A stretch of DNA of 8,947 bases from Akkermansiaceae bacterium UBA2381 (GTDB taxonomy: Bacteria > Verrucomicrobiota > Verrucomicrobiia > Verrucomicrobiales > DEV007): positions 1,848-10,794 of the forward strand of contig DDSV01000011.1 of assembly GCA_002344215.1 (NCBI GenBank). Direction: 5' to 3'. A program made the position numbers and the translations under genes. This document shows positions 1-6,338 of this stretch, one piece after another. The notes under the pieces are model-generated. The model worked only from the letters and a program-made list of their open reading frames with translations, was not told where the DNA came from and made no database searches. Each line of letters opens with the position of its first letter. Within the stretch, counting starts at the first letter, position 1.

Positions 1-60
1 CTCCTGTTTCCAGAGGCACTGCAGGTCCTTGTAGTCGGGGAGTTGGTCGAAGGACTTCAT
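1..60 (-). CDS. 5' fragment of an unidentified gene running off the left edge
   Basis: Reading the minus strand from the ATG at 60-58 gives 20 uninterrupted codons to the window edge, beginning MKSFDQLPDYKDLQCLWKQE. The ATG overlaps the TGA stop (59-57) of the upstream lipoprotein-like gene in an ATGA arrangement, which is typical of translationally coupled neighbours and is the main reason for calling a gene on so little sequence. No domain can be recognised from 20 residues, so the function is unknown. It is probably co-transcribed with the gene at 57-395. Confidence 0.5.
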   Translation of the reverse strand, partial: MKSFDQLPDYKDLQCLWKQE

Positions 61-395
61 GCGGTGGGTTTGTTGGGGTGGTCGAGGTTCCGGGAGTCGT
101 CGGAGTTCGCCGCTCCTCCGAAGAAGCGGGTGTGGTCGCGCCGGGCCCGGGAACCGAGCGCCGCTCCGCCGACAAGGGCGAAGACCGCAAGCACGAAGAA
201 GACCGCGGCGAGGGCCTGCCAGAAGACGACACCGCCGAGACCGTTTTCGAGCTCGTTGAAGCGGCTCTCGAGTTGCTCGATGGCGGCGGCGTTTTCCTTG
301 GCCCGACCGCCGAAGTCGGGGGCGGAGCAGCTCACTGAGGTGAGCAGGAGGATGCCGAGCACAAGCGTCACGGCGAGGCGGGTGATTCGGGACAT
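57..395 (-). CDS. Small lipoprotein-like or membrane protein with coiled coil and C-terminal membrane segment
   Basis: From the chosen start the product is 112 residues. Arginines near the N-terminus precede a hydrophobic stretch (about residues 7-20) ending LLLTSVSC. This could be a lipoprotein signal with Cys as the modified residue, but Ser at -3 and Val at -2 make an imperfect lipobox, so it may be an ordinary signal peptide or anchor. A short Glu/Leu/Asn-rich coiled-coil-like stretch follows (roughly residues 34-52). Next come a strong membrane segment (about 53-79) and a basic tail containing RARRDH. The likely topology is two membrane attachments flanking a short extracytoplasmic coil. 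ATGs at 410 and 416 are also in frame; 395 was chosen because it places basic residues directly before the hydrophobic core. No start has a clear ribosome binding site. The layout superficially recalls phage XhlA-like small proteins, but no family is assigned. Confidence 0.6.
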   Translation of the reverse strand: MSRITRLAVTLVLGILLLTSVSCSAPDFGGRAKENAAAIEQLESRFNELENGLGGVVFWQALAAVFFVLAVFALVGGAALGSRARRDHTRFFGGAANSDDSRNLDHPNKPTA

Positions 396-463
396 GGGAT
401 GGATGTTCATAGTCATGAGGGTTCGTCGTTTGGTTCTTGGTTAGGAGTGGTGGGTGGATTGGT

Positions 464-509
464 CGAAAAGGAAGAAGGCCGGTCCGCTCAAGTGGAGCAG
501 ACCGGCCTT
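464..509 (-). terminator. Intrinsic terminator after the nuclease cassette
   Basis: AAGGCCGGTC (475-484) and GACCGGCCTT (500-509) are perfect 10-bp arms. After one mismatch (485/499) the stem continues for four pairs, GCTC (486-489) with GAGC (495-498), around a 5-base loop. On the minus strand the hairpin starts about 40 bases past the nuclease stop codon and is followed by CTTCCTTTTCG (474-464), a T-rich tail. Its position before the lipoprotein-like gene suggests that gene belongs to a separate unit or relies on readthrough. Confidence 0.7.
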
Positions 510-550
510 CCGGGTTTGGTGGTTGTTGGGGGAGTTATTCGGGGACTTAT

Positions 551-1420
551 TCACATGCCGGAGCGTTTCCGGCAGAGGGCGAGGTGGTCGCACCACGCGC
601 AGTGCTGGCCGGGGGATGGAACCCAGGCCTCGCGCACGATGCCATCGAGGTAGTCGTCGATGAGGAAGAACAGTTCGCTCTCCATCGCCGCCGACATCGG
701 GCCGTAGGTGGAGACGACCACCTTCGGAACTTTGGTTTTGATGAGGTGGTGAAGCTCGAAGCCGGTTTCCCGCTCACCGGTCGCATTGCGGTAAAGCACG
801 GCGTAACAGGCGAGCTGGGTGGCGTGTTGGTGGACGGCCATCTCGTCACCGGGACTGCGCGCCGCCGACTTGTAGTCGACGATCCGACCGGGCGGGCGCA
901 CCAGGTCGATGATGCCATAGAGCGGCGGGAGGCCGGGGCCGAGACTGCATTCAACCTCCACCTCGACACCCTCGGGATGTTCTTCCGGGGGGACGGGGCA
1001 TTGGTCGAAGTAGGTCTCGAGCATCGCCCAGGACTGCTCGCGGGCGACGGCTTCATCGTCGGGGGTTTTCCAAGGGATGAACTCCTTCGCGGCATCGCGC
1101 TCCCAGCTTTCGTTGAGGGCAGCGCGAAGCTGCTCCGGGGAAAGCGGTTCCTGCTTCCATTTGCCCCAGTTCCAGAGGCGCAGGACCTCGTGGATCTGCC
1201 GACCGATGAACAGCGCCGGGGCCGTGGGGACGGTGATGCGTTCGACGTATCGGTAGAAGAATTGCCGTCGGCAGGTCTGCCAGCACTTCAGGCGCGAGGC
1301 GCTGAGGTAGCGGAGCAAGTCCGGCTCGGACTGTTCGACGGGTCGGCCCGTCCCCGGATCGGGGAGCAGGCGGATCGCCTTGGGCGGGGATGGATCGGCA
1401 ATGTGTTGGGCAATGCTCAT
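551..1420 (-). CDS. RecB/Cas4-type PD-(D/E)XK nuclease with predicted Fe-S cluster
   Basis: The 289-residue product carries the motifs of the PD-(D/E)XK superfamily branch that includes RecB, AddB and Cas4 nucleases (PDDEXK_1-like). These are SASRLKCWQTCRRQFFYRY at about 40-58, GRQIHEVL with His77, GIIDLV with Asp172, IVDYKSA with Asp182 and Lys184 (the D-x-K catalytic pair), and QLACYA with Gln202 and Tyr206. Cys274, Cys277 and Cys283 (CxxCx5C) together with Cys50 or Cys46 match the split four-cysteine iron-sulfur layout seen in Cas4 and AddB. The expected activity is metal-dependent DNA cleavage, probably exonucleolytic, in recombination, repair or mobile-element biology. The ATG lies in an ATGA overlap (1417-1420) with the upstream gene's stop, which fixes the start. 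It is the last gene of a three-gene cassette and has a terminator downstream. There is no helicase domain, so any helicase partner would be a separate protein. Confidence 0.88.
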   Translation of the reverse strand: MSIAQHIADPSPPKAIRLLPDPGTGRPVEQSEPDLLRYLSASRLKCWQTCRRQFFYRYVERITVPTAPALFIGRQIHEVLRLWNWGKWKQEPLSPEQLRAALNESWERDAAKEFIPWKTPDDEAVAREQSWAMLETYFDQCPVPPEEHPEGVEVEVECSLGPGLPPLYGIIDLVRPPGRIVDYKSAARSPGDEMAVHQHATQLACYAVLYRNATGERETGFELHHLIKTKVPKVVVSTYGPMSAAMESELFFLIDDYLDGIVREAWVPSPGQHCAWCDHLALCRKRSGM

Positions 1421-1986
1421 GCACCACCTCCATTCCTGTGGGCGGGTATGGAATGACCCTTGCCATTCCCACCGTTACCACCATTGGCCTGACGGAGTGC
1501 TTCCGCTTCTCCGAGCAGGTCGGTGATGAGACCGCTCGCGCTGAGCTTGTTCAACTGCCGGGCCGGACGCTGGAAGAGACGCAGGGCGCGCTCGTCGAGA
1601 TCCTCTTCCGAAAGCTGAAGCTCACGGGACAGATCCGTGAGGAGGCGGCGCTGCTTGTCGGAGCATTGCCACGAACCGTTGCCATTGACCGGAGCGTTGC
1701 CGCGGCGAGGGGTGGAGCCATTGCCGCTCGAGTGGCCGTTGTGGCCGTTGCCGTTGGTGGTCGGCAGGGCACGATGGGTTTCGCCGTATCCATCGGCGGG
1801 TACGAAGCCCGTCTGCTGGATCTCACGGTCGACGGCCTGCTGGAGGAGTTGATAGAGACGCGCAACCTCGCCGGGGACACGGTCGAGGTCGGTGAGTTCG
1901 GTCTGGATGCTGACCGAGAATTGGTGTGATGAGAAGCCCGGAAGGCCGAGTTTCTTGGAGTAGTCACTGGTGAGGATGAGTGCCAT
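1417..1986 (-). CDS. Conserved two-domain protein with Asn/Gly-rich linker, partner of the nuclease
   Basis: The chosen product is 189 residues (MALILTSDYSKKLGLPGFSS...). It has a compact N-terminal domain (about 1-64, with SSHQFSVSIQTELTDL and a helical LYQLLQQAVDREIQQ), a linker very rich in Asn and Gly (about 75-104), and a helical C-terminal domain (about 105-156, containing SDKQRRLLTDLSRELQLSEED and LNKLSASGLITDLLG). A second Asn/Gly-rich tail (about 168-189) follows. The C-terminal helices resemble the short tails of some phage or plasmid recombination proteins. That resemblance is from memory and unverified. The architecture of folded domain, flexible linker and tail is reminiscent of single-stranded DNA-binding proteins, but no OB-fold can be claimed. 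The gene overlaps the RHH gene by 23 bases and the nuclease by ATGA. An in-frame ATG at 2031 would add 15 residues; MALILTS looks like the natural start. It may recruit or regulate the nuclease. Confidence 0.75.
   Translation of the reverse strand: MALILTSDYSKKLGLPGFSSHQFSVSIQTELTDLDRVPGEVARLYQLLQQAVDREIQQTGFVPADGYGETHRALPTTNGNGHNGHSSGNGSTPRRGNAPVNGNGSWQCSDKQRRLLTDLSRELQLSEEDLDERALRLFQRPARQLNKLSASGLITDLLGEAEALRQANGGNGGNGKGHSIPAHRNGGGA
1675..1755 (-). repeat. Low-complexity Asn/Gly-coding tract
   Basis: Within the preceding protein, residues about 78-104 are dominated by Asn, Gly, His and Ser (NGNGHNGHSSGNG and VNGNG). At DNA level this appears as recurring GGCAAC-type hexamers (GTTGCC on the plus strand). 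It most likely encodes a disordered tether and may vary in length between relatives through replication slippage. Confidence 0.6.
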
Positions 1987-2227
1987 GGGTTTCGTGGGGG
2001 GGTGGTTTGGATTCAATCTCCCCGAATCCATTGGATCGAGGGAGGGTGGAGTTCAGCTCGGGCCACTCATGAGCCGCGGTCTCCCATCCCGGTGTGCCGT
2101 GGAGGCATTCGCGGAGGAGACCATCCACGAGACGCGTCATCGGCAGGCGACGACGTTTGGCCTCGTGGAAGAGCGCGGCGATGAGGGCACGCGAGATGAC
2201 CGGCTGGTAGCAGGTAGCCTTTGCCAT
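1964..2227 (-). CDS. Small ribbon-helix-helix-like protein heading the nuclease cassette
   Basis: An 87-residue protein starting MAKATCYQPVISRALIAAL. Residues about 6-46 look like an RHH (CopG/Arc-like) fold: a short strand (CYQPVIS), a first helix (RALIAALFHEAKRRR), a turn at LPM and a second helix (TRLVDGLLRECLHGT). The rest, after GTPGWETA, is probably disordered and rich in Pro and His. RHH proteins bind DNA as dimers through the N-terminal strand and often repress their own operon, so an autoregulatory role for this cassette is plausible. The ATG at 2227 was preferred over the adjacent in-frame TTG at 2230. The gene overlaps the next gene by 23 bases, implying co-transcription. The family call rests on pattern only; a small helical accessory protein is the alternative. 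Confidence 0.6.
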   Translation of the reverse strand: MAKATCYQPVISRALIAALFHEAKRRRLPMTRLVDGLLRECLHGTPGWETAAHEWPELNSTLPRSNGFGEIESKPPPHETHGTHPHQ

Positions 2228-2596
2228 CAAGGATTTATGCCGCGGAAATTGGGCCTGTTGCAGGCGAACAGATCTGAGGCTCTTGCCGGGACGAACAGGG
2301 AGTTACTTCAGGCACAGTCACTCCCGCACGCGATATCCGGATTCGGTGAAATGTCTGGTGACGGAGGAAATGCCAGTCTGGGTGATCCGGCGTGAGTTCA
2401 AAAGGACATCGAGACGTAGCCGAAGGCCTGACGAAAGAGAGTCTCGGAGATCAAAACCCCATCGACTGCGGCTTCTGGCCCCTTCCTACCGCCCCCTTGA
2501 CCCAATTCGGTGGAGCGCGGAGACGGAGCACCGCGGTAAAAAGAAACTCCTACTGCCGAGCGGGAAGGTTATGTTGAAGGCAAGCAAGGACACTCA
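2228..2596. other. Divergent intergenic region with one doubtful small reading frame
   Basis: This stretch separates the minus-strand cassette from the plus-strand SEC-C gene and must contain promoters for both. No convincing -35/-10 pair was found. A TTGACC at 2497-2502 has no partner at the right spacing. One plus-strand frame (TTG at 2283, ATG at 2370, stop 2598-2600) could encode a short, very Arg-rich peptide. It is preceded by GGAGG at 2363-2367, only two bases from the ATG, and its stop overlaps the SEC-C gene ATG as ATGA. Its composition resembles random GC-rich reading, so it is not called a gene. No tRNA or repeat was recognised. Confidence 0.5.
2586..2590 (+). promoter_or_regulatory. 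Shine-Dalgarno for the SEC-C nuclease gene
   Basis: AAGGA lies six bases before the ATG at 2597, a normal spacing. This supports 2597 as the start. Most other genes in the window have no such site. Confidence 0.55.
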
Positions 2597-4843
2597 ATGA
2601 AGGAAGACCACGTGCAGGTCGTAGCAGATTTCGCCACAACGCAACTGAAGGAGGCGGAGGCAAAGCTTGAGGGGGCTCTGGCGAAGGTAGACGCCCGAGT
2701 CCTTCTAAGCTCATACGCCATGTACCGCATGGTCAGGATGTCGAACGAATCCGCAGCTGACCACGACCGGCCTGCACCAGCAGCCATCGAACTCGCTGCC
2801 TACCTCCTGATGCCACACTTCGGAAACACGGACGAGTTCGACTCCGATAGCATCCAGGCTGGCATAGATGCTATCACCCACTTCCAGAGATTCTACGCAT
2901 TGCGCGAGGCGTTCAATGAATCGGATGTGGGGTCGATAACCGAGCACGACGCCTTGCAGCTTCATCTTCGTTTGCATTCAGGTGTGGTGCGGGGTTCCGC
3001 ATACCCCGGCCAAGTATCCCGGAGAATCACACAGGTGCTCGGTCCGTTCGAGGCTGAGCTGACAGCGTTGGCGGGAATCGGGCCTGCGAGGTCTGCCGAG
3101 ATTGCTAAGGCGCTGCTCGGGCAAATCGAGGATAACATTAACGACAACAAGGAACGGGTTTCCGAATTGCTAAAGAGAGCCGAAAAGAAAATTCGGGAGG
3201 ATCTGAGCCAGCGGGACCAGTTGGGAATTGAGCTCCAACACTTCGTTGCCGAAATGGGCTACACGTGGGTTCCGACATTCGACGAAGTAGCCACGCGCCT
3301 GAACGGGATGGAAAGAGCGGAATGGGAAGTGTTCCGCAGAATCTTTGGCCTTACTCCGGAATCCCTCCCGGAAGTAGGGCGTGTGGTCGACTTGCAAGAT
3401 CGACCGGTAATCTTTTTGAATTCGGAGAGTGCCTTCGTCGGGCACGGTGTGGTGGCTCTCGACGCCGTGTTCAACTACTTCGATGCACTCGCCAGGTCCG
3501 ATATCTCACTGAGGGACTCTTATGGGCGGAGAGTTTCGGAATGGATGGAGGAGGAATCCGCGAACTACCTTAAACGGCTTTTTCCTCCTGAAAACGTCAT
3601 CGTCAATGCATGTTACCCGGACCCGGATCATCCGGGTGGGGAGACGGAGGCAGACATGGTGGTCGTGTGGGGTCCCTTTCTGGTCATTGCCGAGTCCAAA
3701 GGCAGGAAGATTGACCAAGCGGCGTTTCGCGGCGGCGAGAACAAGCTGAAGAACGCGATCTATAAGAACATCGAAGACGCCTTTTCCCAGACCCAGCGGC
3801 TGGTGCGGGCCTTGGGAGTGAACGGTAGGCTGAAGCTCAAGGAAAAAGCCACCAATCGAATTGTGGAAGTGGATGAGGCTGCCTTGCGTAGGGTCATGCC
3901 AATTTCCGTAACTTTGCAGCATCTCTTCGGAATCCCAACCCAGCTTGCCATAACCCAGCGGCTCGGATTGTTCAAAGGTGACGCGTATCCTTGGTCCGTT
4001 TGTATCGATGACCTTGAAGTCATCACCCGATTCGCGAGCTCCCCCGACGTTTTCCTGCACTACATCGAACGACGGATCGCCCACCAGAAGTTGGAGATCG
4101 GCCTGAGGGGGGACGAACTCGACATTTTTGGCCAGTATCTGGACAACCGCCTGCACCCGGACGTTTACGAAAACCGGGATGAAATTCGGAATGGCGCGGA
4201 GCACAATTTTATCGCGTTCAATGGCGGTGAGGAGCGTTTTGCGCCCTACTATGTTGCGGATTGGTATGGGACAAAGGCTCCAACCGAACCCGTGGAGCTG
4301 GATGTTCCTGAAGAAGTGCGTGCGGTCCTGGATGAACTGAGGGTCCGTGTTGACGATGGCGCTCGCTGGATCGCTTTCGCCATACTCGGGCTCAGTAATT
4401 CGACTCTCACAAAATTCGCTTCGGCGTTCGGTGAGCTGAGATCACGGTCGGCGCTGGGGGAAAGAGTTCTGAGGATAACAGTCCGAGAGGGTTCGGTAGT
4501 CGTGAACGTCATGGCGCATCGCACACTGTCCGAGAGAGAGTTTTTCCAAACTGTGACAATCCGCACCCGTTTGGAGCACTACAGGGCCAGAGCCAACACA
4601 ACCGTAGCCATCGGTATCGATCAAAATACCGACAGGGCGTTCGAAGTAGCCCAGTGGTTAGAAGGCGAATGGGAGTATGACGAAGAGATGGAGATAATGC
4701 TGAAGGCCGACCGGGAGAAGCCGCGGAAGATGATTCCATCCGGCAACGCCAGGAAACCTGGAAGAAATGACCCTTGCCCCTGCGGGAGTGGCAGCAAATT
4801 CAAAAGGTGCTGCATTGGACGAATCCGGTTTGAGAGAGGGTGA
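2597..4843 (+). CDS. Large PD-(D/E)XK-like nuclease protein with C-terminal SEC-C zinc motif
   Basis: The product is 748 residues. The N-terminal third (about 1-250) is mostly helical, with a coiled-coil-like Lys/Glu/Arg stretch near 176-205. A segment at 157-173 (LAGIGPARSAEIAKAL) resembles a helix-hairpin-helix DNA-binding motif, but could be plain helices. A putative restriction-endonuclease-like core follows: a Glu-rich helix (WMEEESANYLKRLF, 316-329), then ETEADMVVVWG with Asp353, and FLVIAESKGR with Glu366 and Lys368 (E-x-K), then a helix ending AFSQTQRLVRAL (395-406). Asp353/Glu366/Lys368 fit a metal-dependent nuclease site of the NERD or Mrr-like kind. Residues 721-741 hold a canonical SEC-C motif (PGRNDPCPCGSGSKFKRCC), which binds zinc through Cys727, Cys729, Cys738 and Cys739 and often mediates protein contacts. 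SEC-C leads to automatic mislabelling as SecA, but no SecA ATPase motifs are present. The gene stands alone and is less GC-rich than its flanks on sampled lines. A role in defence or repair is inference. Confidence 0.85.
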   Translation: MKEDHVQVVADFATTQLKEAEAKLEGALAKVDARVLLSSYAMYRMVRMSNESAADHDRPAPAAIELAAYLLMPHFGNTDEFDSDSIQAGIDAITHFQRFYALREAFNESDVGSITEHDALQLHLRLHSGVVRGSAYPGQVSRRITQVLGPFEAELTALAGIGPARSAEIAKALLGQIEDNINDNKERVSELLKRAEKKIREDLSQRDQLGIELQHFVAEMGYTWVPTFDEVATRLNGMERAEWEVFRRIFGLTPESLPEVGRVVDLQDRPVIFLNSESAFVGHGVVALDAVFNYFDALARSDISLRDSYGRRVSEWMEEESANYLKRLFPPENVIVNACYPDPDHPGGETEADMVVVWGPFLVIAESKGRKIDQAAFRGGENKLKNAIYKNIEDAFSQTQRLVRALGVNGRLKLKEKATNRIVEVDEAALRRVMPISVTLQHLFGIPTQLAITQRLGLFKGDAYPWSVCIDDLEVITRFASSPDVFLHYIERRIAHQKLEIGLRGDELDIFGQYLDNRLHPDVYENRDEIRNGAEHNFIAFNGGEERFAPYYVADWYGTKAPTEPVELDVPEEVRAVLDELRVRVDDGARWIAFAILGLSNSTLTKFASAFGELRSRSALGERVLRITVREGSVVVNVMAHRTLSEREFFQTVTIRTRLEHYRARANTTVAIGIDQNTDRAFEVAQWLEGEWEYDEEMEIMLKADREKPRKMIPSGNARKPGRNDPCPCGSGSKFKRCCIGRIRFERG

Positions 4844-4870
4844 CTACCACCTCCTCCCGTGACGCCTGCA

Positions 4871-5410
4871 TCACCGAGTCCCGAACCCCGGAGCCAGCGC
4901 GATGAGTAAGACGACGGACAAGGCGAACAACGCGATTCCGGTCCAGGCGACGAAAACCACCCTGGGTCTTCGGGCGGCGATACCGGGGATCTTCAACAGC
5001 TTGCGGGCGTTGAGCACGCCAAGCAGACCGATGAGGAAAAAGATCAGCAGCTTCCCGATACTCCGTCCGCCAACGAACAGGAACGGAACGGCAGCGTCGA
5101 TCAGGTTCAGGATGATGGCGATGACGGGAAAGAGAACTGATGCGGCGGCGGCGGTACCGGCGTTCTTCTCGAGTTTCGCATCGCTGGGGTTTATCTCCCG
5201 TGTTCGACCCGGAGGAGCAGTCACCGGAGGAATAGACGAGGGTCCGGAGATCAAAGAATCCAAGCGCACCCATTCCCGGCCGCCCTCAGGGCAGATGAAG
5301 GTTTGCGGATGGATCGCACCCGCGTTCATCATCTTCGCGAGGTCGTCCTTTGCGAAGGGGCCGACCGGCTGGTCCTCCTCGTTGGCGTAGTAGTAGCGGG
5401 CGGTGGACAT
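4871..5410 (-). CDS. GYF_2 (DUF4339) domain membrane protein, third of tandem set
   Basis: A 179-residue protein. Residues about 5-53 form a GYF_2/DUF4339 domain: RYYYANEEDQPVGPF supplies the aromatic pair and the Q-x-V-GP signature, followed by DDLAKMMNAGAIHPQTFIC and a closing EWVRLDSL. GYF-type domains bind proline-rich peptides; in these bacterial membrane proteins the ligand is unknown. A Pro-rich linker (about 56-75) leads to hydrophobic segments at about 86-112, 118-134 and 150-173, giving three or four membrane passes with a basic loop (KLLKIPGIAARRPR) between the last two. The gene lies 21 bases downstream of the previous GYF_2 gene on the same strand and converges with the SEC-C gene, with 27 bases between the two stops. 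No obvious terminator fits that gap. The function is unknown. Confidence 0.82.
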   Translation of the reverse strand: MSTARYYYANEEDQPVGPFAKDDLAKMMNAGAIHPQTFICPEGGREWVRLDSLISGPSSIPPVTAPPGRTREINPSDAKLEKNAGTAAAASVLFPVIAIILNLIDAAVPFLFVGGRSIGKLLIFFLIGLLGVLNARKLLKIPGIAARRPRVVFVAWTGIALFALSVVLLIALAPGFGTR

Positions 5411-5431
5411 GCTGCGGCAGTGAGGGATGGG

Positions 5432-6322
5432 TCAGGAATCAGGAATGCGGGCGCCGTAGGCTGCCGCGACGTTGAGCACGACGCGGTAGGTGGCGCCGAT
5501 CTGCTCTTTCGCGACGTTGGCTTGGTGATTCGAAAGGCCAAGGAGACGGTAGTCGTCGGTGGCTCCGGCATACAGACCCTCGAAGAAGGCCGAAAGGGGC
5601 GTGTCGGCTTGAATGTAAGGTGCGGCTTGAGCCCAGGAGTTGACGTGCTGCTGGAAGGCGAGGCGAAACTCGGGAGGGCAACGGGTGATGTCGATGCGCT
5701 GCATTCTCTCCGCGATGTGGCGGGTCGCCTGCGCAGCGTTGTTTGGAAACCTGGACTTCGCCTCGCGGTAGATGGCTTGATCCTCTTCGAGGGCTTTTTC
5801 GATGGCGGCTGCCTCCGGGTTGCCCACGGATCCTCCGATGGAACCTAGCAGGAAAAATCCGATCGAGACCACCAGCGCCAAGGATGACGTGGTGATCCCG
5901 GTCACGGCGAAGGGCTTGTTTCCGATCACGCTCTGTCGGATGGCAAGGATTCCCAAGGTAAGCGCGGGGACAGCGAGGAGAATTGCAAGGAGGGGGATGG
6001 ATGAAAAGAGCGCGAGAACCGCCGTGATCCCCGCGATCATCGAGGCAAGCGGAAACCAGTCGGGGGGAACCGCTGAAGAAGCTGTAGGGCGGACCGCCGG
6101 TTCGGAGGGATGCGAACGGGGCGGTGGAGGTACTCGCGGCGGCCCGACCGAGGCGGTCGCATCCTCGTTCCGCTCCGGAAGTGGTTTCCACTCTTGCTCG
6201 CCGGCCGGGCAGACGAGGACTCCGGCATCGATAATCCCGGCGTCGACCAGCTTGCGGATACCTTCGAGACTCATCGGCCCGACCGCTTGCTGCTCCGTGT
6301 TGAGATAATAGAAGTCGCTCAT
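5432..6322 (-). CDS. GYF_2 (DUF4339) domain membrane protein with soluble C-terminal domain, second of tandem set
   Basis: A 296-residue protein from the ATG at 6322. An upstream in-frame start at 6370 would add 16 unconserved-looking residues and overlap the previous gene, so it was not used. Residues 1-49 form the GYF_2 domain (FYYLNTEQQAVGPMSLEGI, then LVCPAGEQEWKPLP). A long Pro/Ser/Arg linker (about 50-88) follows, with runs such as PPRVPPPPRS. A DUF4190-like hydrophobic region (about 91-128 and 139-163) probably forms three passes. The C-terminal 130 residues are soluble and helical, with Arg/Gln-rich segments (RHIAERMQRIDITRCP, FRLAFQQHVNSWAQAA), and end without a motif I recognise. 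The Pro-rich linker is a conceivable ligand for the GYF domains of its neighbours. The gene begins 16 bases after the first GYF_2 gene and was probably transcribed with it. Confidence 0.83.
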   Translation of the reverse strand: MSDFYYLNTEQQAVGPMSLEGIRKLVDAGIIDAGVLVCPAGEQEWKPLPERNEDATASVGPPRVPPPPRSHPSEPAVRPTASSAVPPDWFPLASMIAGITAVLALFSSIPLLAILLAVPALTLGILAIRQSVIGNKPFAVTGITTSSLALVVSIGFFLLGSIGGSVGNPEAAAIEKALEEDQAIYREAKSRFPNNAAQATRHIAERMQRIDITRCPPEFRLAFQQHVNSWAQAAPYIQADTPLSAFFEGLYAGATDDYRLLGLSNHQANVAKEQIGATYRVVLNVAAAYGARIPDS

Positions 6323-6338
6323 GGGGAGAGGGCGCCTG

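Noticed and set aside
551..1420. CRISPR-associated Cas4
   Set aside because: No repeats, Cas1 or Cas2 are visible, and Fe-S PD-(D/E)XK nucleases are widespread outside CRISPR systems.
437..1456. Long plus-strand open frame (339 codons) opposite the nuclease gene
   Set aside because: It is antisense to a gene with clear PD-(D/E)XK and Fe-S motifs, shows no domain, and runs through the terminator hairpin. High GC commonly produces such shadows.
1970..2395. Plus-strand open frame across the RHH gene and the intergenic region
   Set aside because: Antisense to the overlapping cassette genes, with no motif or ribosome binding site.
3506..4204. Minus-strand open frame inside the SEC-C nuclease gene
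   Set aside because: It lies wholly antisense to the predicted nuclease core and has no motif of its own.
2597..4843. SecA preprotein translocase identity suggested by the SEC-C motif
   Set aside because: SEC-C is only the short zinc-binding tail; no Walker A/B or DEAD-type ATPase motifs are present and the core looks like a nuclease.
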